From positions 124,001-188,000 of the forward strand of contig NZ_JACHIG010000004.1 in assembly GCF_014203095.1 (NCBI RefSeq): a stretch of 64,000 nucleotides of DNA, given 5' to 3'. Positions 62,220 through 64,000 of this stretch are shown here, in pieces. A program made the translations under genes and the position numbers. Below the pieces are notes generated by a model, which was given only the letters and a program-made list of their open reading frames with translations, ran no database searches and was not told the DNA's origin. Each line of letters starts with the position of its first letter. Positions within the stretch are counted from its first letter, which is position 1. The stretch comes from Prosthecobacter vanneervenii (GTDB lineage Bacteria; Verrucomicrobiota; Verrucomicrobiia; Verrucomicrobiales; Verrucomicrobiaceae).

Positions 62220-63548
62220 TCACGCCAGCTCCAGGCCGCGCATGGTGCCGGTGCTGCTGGCGAAGGGGTTTTCTTCGAGGCCGAGACGTTCGAGCATGGA
62301 GACGAAGAGATTGGGCAGCGGGTAGTTGCGCGTGGTGTCGAAGACGAGGTGCTGGCCGTGCTTGAAGCCGCCGCCGGCGAAGAGCACGGGCAGGTTCGTG
62401 GTGACGTGGGTGCTGGCGTTGCCGAGATTGCTGCCGTAGAGGATCATGGAGCGGTCCAGTACGGTGGCGCCGCCTTCCTTGGTGGACTTGAGCCCGGTGA
62501 AGAGCTGGCCCAGCAGGCGCATGTGCTCGCGGTCGATGCTTTCGAGCTGTGCGAGTTTTTTCGGTGACTTACCATGATGTGACAGGCTGTGGTAGCCGTC
62601 GCTGATCTCGGCACCCTCCACCTCGATGGTGGGGGAGTTCACGCTGTCCAGCATGAGGGTGATCATGCGGGTGCTGTCGGTCTCAAAGGCCAGGCGCGCC
62701 ATGTCGTACATGAGCCGGGTCTTCTCCATGTAGTCTACCGGGCTGGCGGGGTCGGCGGGCTGCTTGGTTTTCACGGCGGGCTTGGGCTTGTGCTCCCACT
62801 CGCGGGATTTGCCGAGGCGCTGCTCCAGATCGCGCACGCCGGTGAAATATTGATCGAGGCGCTCGCGGTCATGCGCACCGAGATCGCGCTCCAGGCTCTT
62901 GGCCTGACCGGCCACGGCGTCCATGATGCTCTGCCCGAGCGCGAGGCGGCGCTCCTGCTCGGCGATCTCCTTGGGCGAGCCCTGCAGGAAGAGACGGCGG
63001 AAGACCTCGGAGGGTTTTTCTTCGCAGGGAATCAGCGCGCCGCTGCCTGTCCAGGAGAGGCTGCGGCTGCCCTGCGAGACATTGACGCCCAGCGTGAGCG
63101 AGGGGAAGCGCGTGAGGTGGCCGATGCGCTCTGCGGCGAACTGGTCGAAGGAGATGGTGTTGCGAAAGCCGCCGCTGCCCGGATGCGGTGCGGCGGTGAG
63201 GAAGCAGTTGTCCGCAGGATGGCCACCATCCACATCCGGATGCGAGACGCCGCTGAAGACGGTGAAGTCATTGCGATGCGCCTTGAGCACCTCCAGGTAA
63301 GGCGAGAGCTGGTAGTCGCGCCCGGTGGAGGTCAGGGCAGGAAAGAACTTTTCCGGCAGCAGGCCGAGGTTGTTGCAGACGCCGAGAAAGCGGCGCGGGG
63401 GCTCCTGCTTGGCCGCAGCGCGGGAAAACGCGGGCTGCATGGCTTCCAGAAACGGCAGCGCCATGCCGATGCCGGAGGCGCGCAGAAACTGCCGGCGTGA
63501 AACACCACGCTGCGTGGAGATGAAAACCGAGGGAGTGGGGCTGCTCAT
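62220..63548 (-). CDS. DUF1552 family protein, Tat-exported
   Basis: The protein has 442 residues. The twin-arginine signal [10 protein letters not shown] is followed by the DUF1552 core ([60 protein letters not shown]). It is a PVC-specific family usually coupled to DUF1588/DUF1592 cytochromes. It starts five bases after the DUF1588-type gene, so both are one operon. Activity is unknown. Confidence 0.92.
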   Translation of the reverse strand: MSSPTPSVFISTQRGVSRRQFLRASGIGMALPFLEAMQPAFSRAAAKQEPPRRFLGVCNNLGLLPEKFFPALTSTGRDYQLSPYLEVLKAHRNDFTVFSGVSHPDVDGGHPADNCFLTAAPHPGSGGFRNTISFDQFAAERIGHLTRFPSLTLGVNVSQGSRSLSWTGSGALIPCEEKPSEVFRRLFLQGSPKEIAEQERRLALGQSIMDAVAGQAKSLERDLGAHDRERLDQYFTGVRDLEQRLGKSREWEHKPKPAVKTKQPADPASPVDYMEKTRLMYDMARLAFETDSTRMITLMLDSVNSPTIEVEGAEISDGYHSLSHHGKSPKKLAQLESIDREHMRLLGQLFTGLKSTKEGGATVLDRSMILYGSNLGNASTHVTTNLPVLFAGGGFKHGQHLVFDTTRNYPLPNLFVSMLERLGLEENPFASSTGTMRGLELA

Positions 63549-63553
63549 GGAGA

Positions 63554-64000
63554 TTACTTGCTTTGGAACAACGTGCTCTGGACGATCTGATGTATCAGGG
63601 ATTTCACGCCATGGCCTTCGGCCTTGGTAGCGGCCAGCATCTGCTCGATGGCCGGGCGGTCGCCAAACTGGACGGGCGCGCCGGTGGCGTAGGTGACAAG
63701 CTGGCGCAGCAGATTGCGGGCGATTTGATCTTCATCGGCGAGCAGCAGCTTTTTCAATTCGCGGATGTCTTTGAAGTCGCGTCCATCCGGCAGCGTGCCG
63801 CTGGCATCCACCGGCTGTGCGGGATGGAAGGTGAAGGGCTGGCCGTTCTTGCCGTAGCCGGGCGGAGGAGTGCCGCCTTCGCCGAGGGCGCGGTAGTTAT
63901 CCCGCCAGCCGCCCATGACGTCGAAATTCTCCAGTGCAAATCCGGCGGGGTCGATCTTGGCATGGCAGGCGGCGCAGGTCTCCAGCTTGCGATGAGCGGC
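63554..64000 (-). CDS. DUF1588-type cytochrome protein, C-terminal part
   Basis: The visible 149 codons run off the right edge. [20 protein letters not shown] holds a haem CxxCH motif typical of DUF1588, followed by the C-terminal DUF1585 segment ending [20 protein letters not shown]. The 5' end and DUF1592/DUF1587 parts lie outside the window. Partner of DUF1552 five bases downstream. Confidence 0.88.
   Translation of the reverse strand, partial: AAHRKLETCAACHAKIDPAGFALENFDVMGGWRDNYRALGEGGTPPPGYGKNGQPFTFHPAQPVDASGTLPDGRDFKDIRELKKLLLADEDQIARNLLRQLVTYATGAPVQFGDRPAIEQMLAATKAEGHGVKSLIHQIVQSTLFQSK

Noticed and set aside
1-64000. CRISPR arrays, tRNA or rRNA genes, integrase or transposase genes
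   Set aside because: None recognised; repeats found are dispersed, not regularly spaced, and no cloverleaf or recombinase motif was seen.

Overview
The window reads as a chromosome segment of a high-GC member of the PVC superphylum, most likely a Verrucomicrobium or Prosthecobacter-like verrucomicrobium. This is inferred from family content, not from a marker-gene comparison. The diagnostic families are DUF1549/DUF1553, DUF1501, DUF1552 and DUF1588-type proteins with CxxCH haem motifs, a PVC-type haem-binding dehydrogenase, DUF1080, a sulfatase, and an ECF sigma factor paired with a FecR/LamG anti-sigma protein. I found no rRNA, tRNA, transposase, integrase or CRISPR array.

Region by region: 1-3.1 kb holds the start of a ThuA-like gene, a Doc/AbrB toxin-antitoxin pair and the ECF sigma/FecR-LamG pair. 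3.1-7 kb holds a lower-GC membrane gene and a dhaL-lsrF operon diverging from an AraC regulator. 7-10.6 kb holds an SDR dehydrogenase, a DUF1080 protein, a REP-like inverted pair, and a flavin amine oxidase gene split by a 163-167 bp miniature inverted-repeat element. alaS, a type IV-type pilin and a DUF1549/DUF1553 cytochrome follow. A toxin-antitoxin cassette sits exactly between two copies of the last 34 bp of the DUF1553 gene. Next come an autotransporter, DUF1501, moaD-hpt, pdxH, and a GbsR regulator operon with two matching palindromes. 25.7-35 kb holds the large PVC haem protein, an AT-rich DUF2971 gene, a golvesin-domain protein, an RpoD-family sigma factor, and pdhB-hicB-hicA-pdhC. 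35-43 kb holds an HTTM protein pair, MmcQ, a PIN toxin/antitoxin pair, xth, a methyltransferase, an outer-membrane protein and a lipoprotein. 43-53.5 kb holds an FAD oxidoreductase, tyrS, a sulfatase, an O-antigen ligase-like protein and a btaAB betaine-lipid operon. 53.6-64 kb holds a PAP2 phosphatase, an ArnT-like glycosyltransferase, HIT, nrdR, coaC, a decayed nucleotidyltransferase locus, a hydrolase/TerD-like operon and a DUF1588-DUF1552 pair.

The most distinctive signal is the density of small non-coding repeats. There are at least four dispersed families: the 163 bp foldback element, a roughly 300 bp element carrying a conserved hairpin, a 36 bp hairpin repeat in four same-strand copies, and REP-like pairs. 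One element has demonstrably inactivated a gene, another lies in frame within a coding sequence, and the toxin-antitoxin cassette is bordered by a target-gene duplication. Toxin-antitoxin modules are frequent: four clear ones plus one decayed candidate.

Functionally, the periplasmic haem/DUF proteins, sulfatase, DUF1080 and FAD oxidoreductase suit a polysaccharide-degrading lifestyle. btaAB with the nearby PAP2 gene suggests phosphorus-free betaine lipid synthesis.
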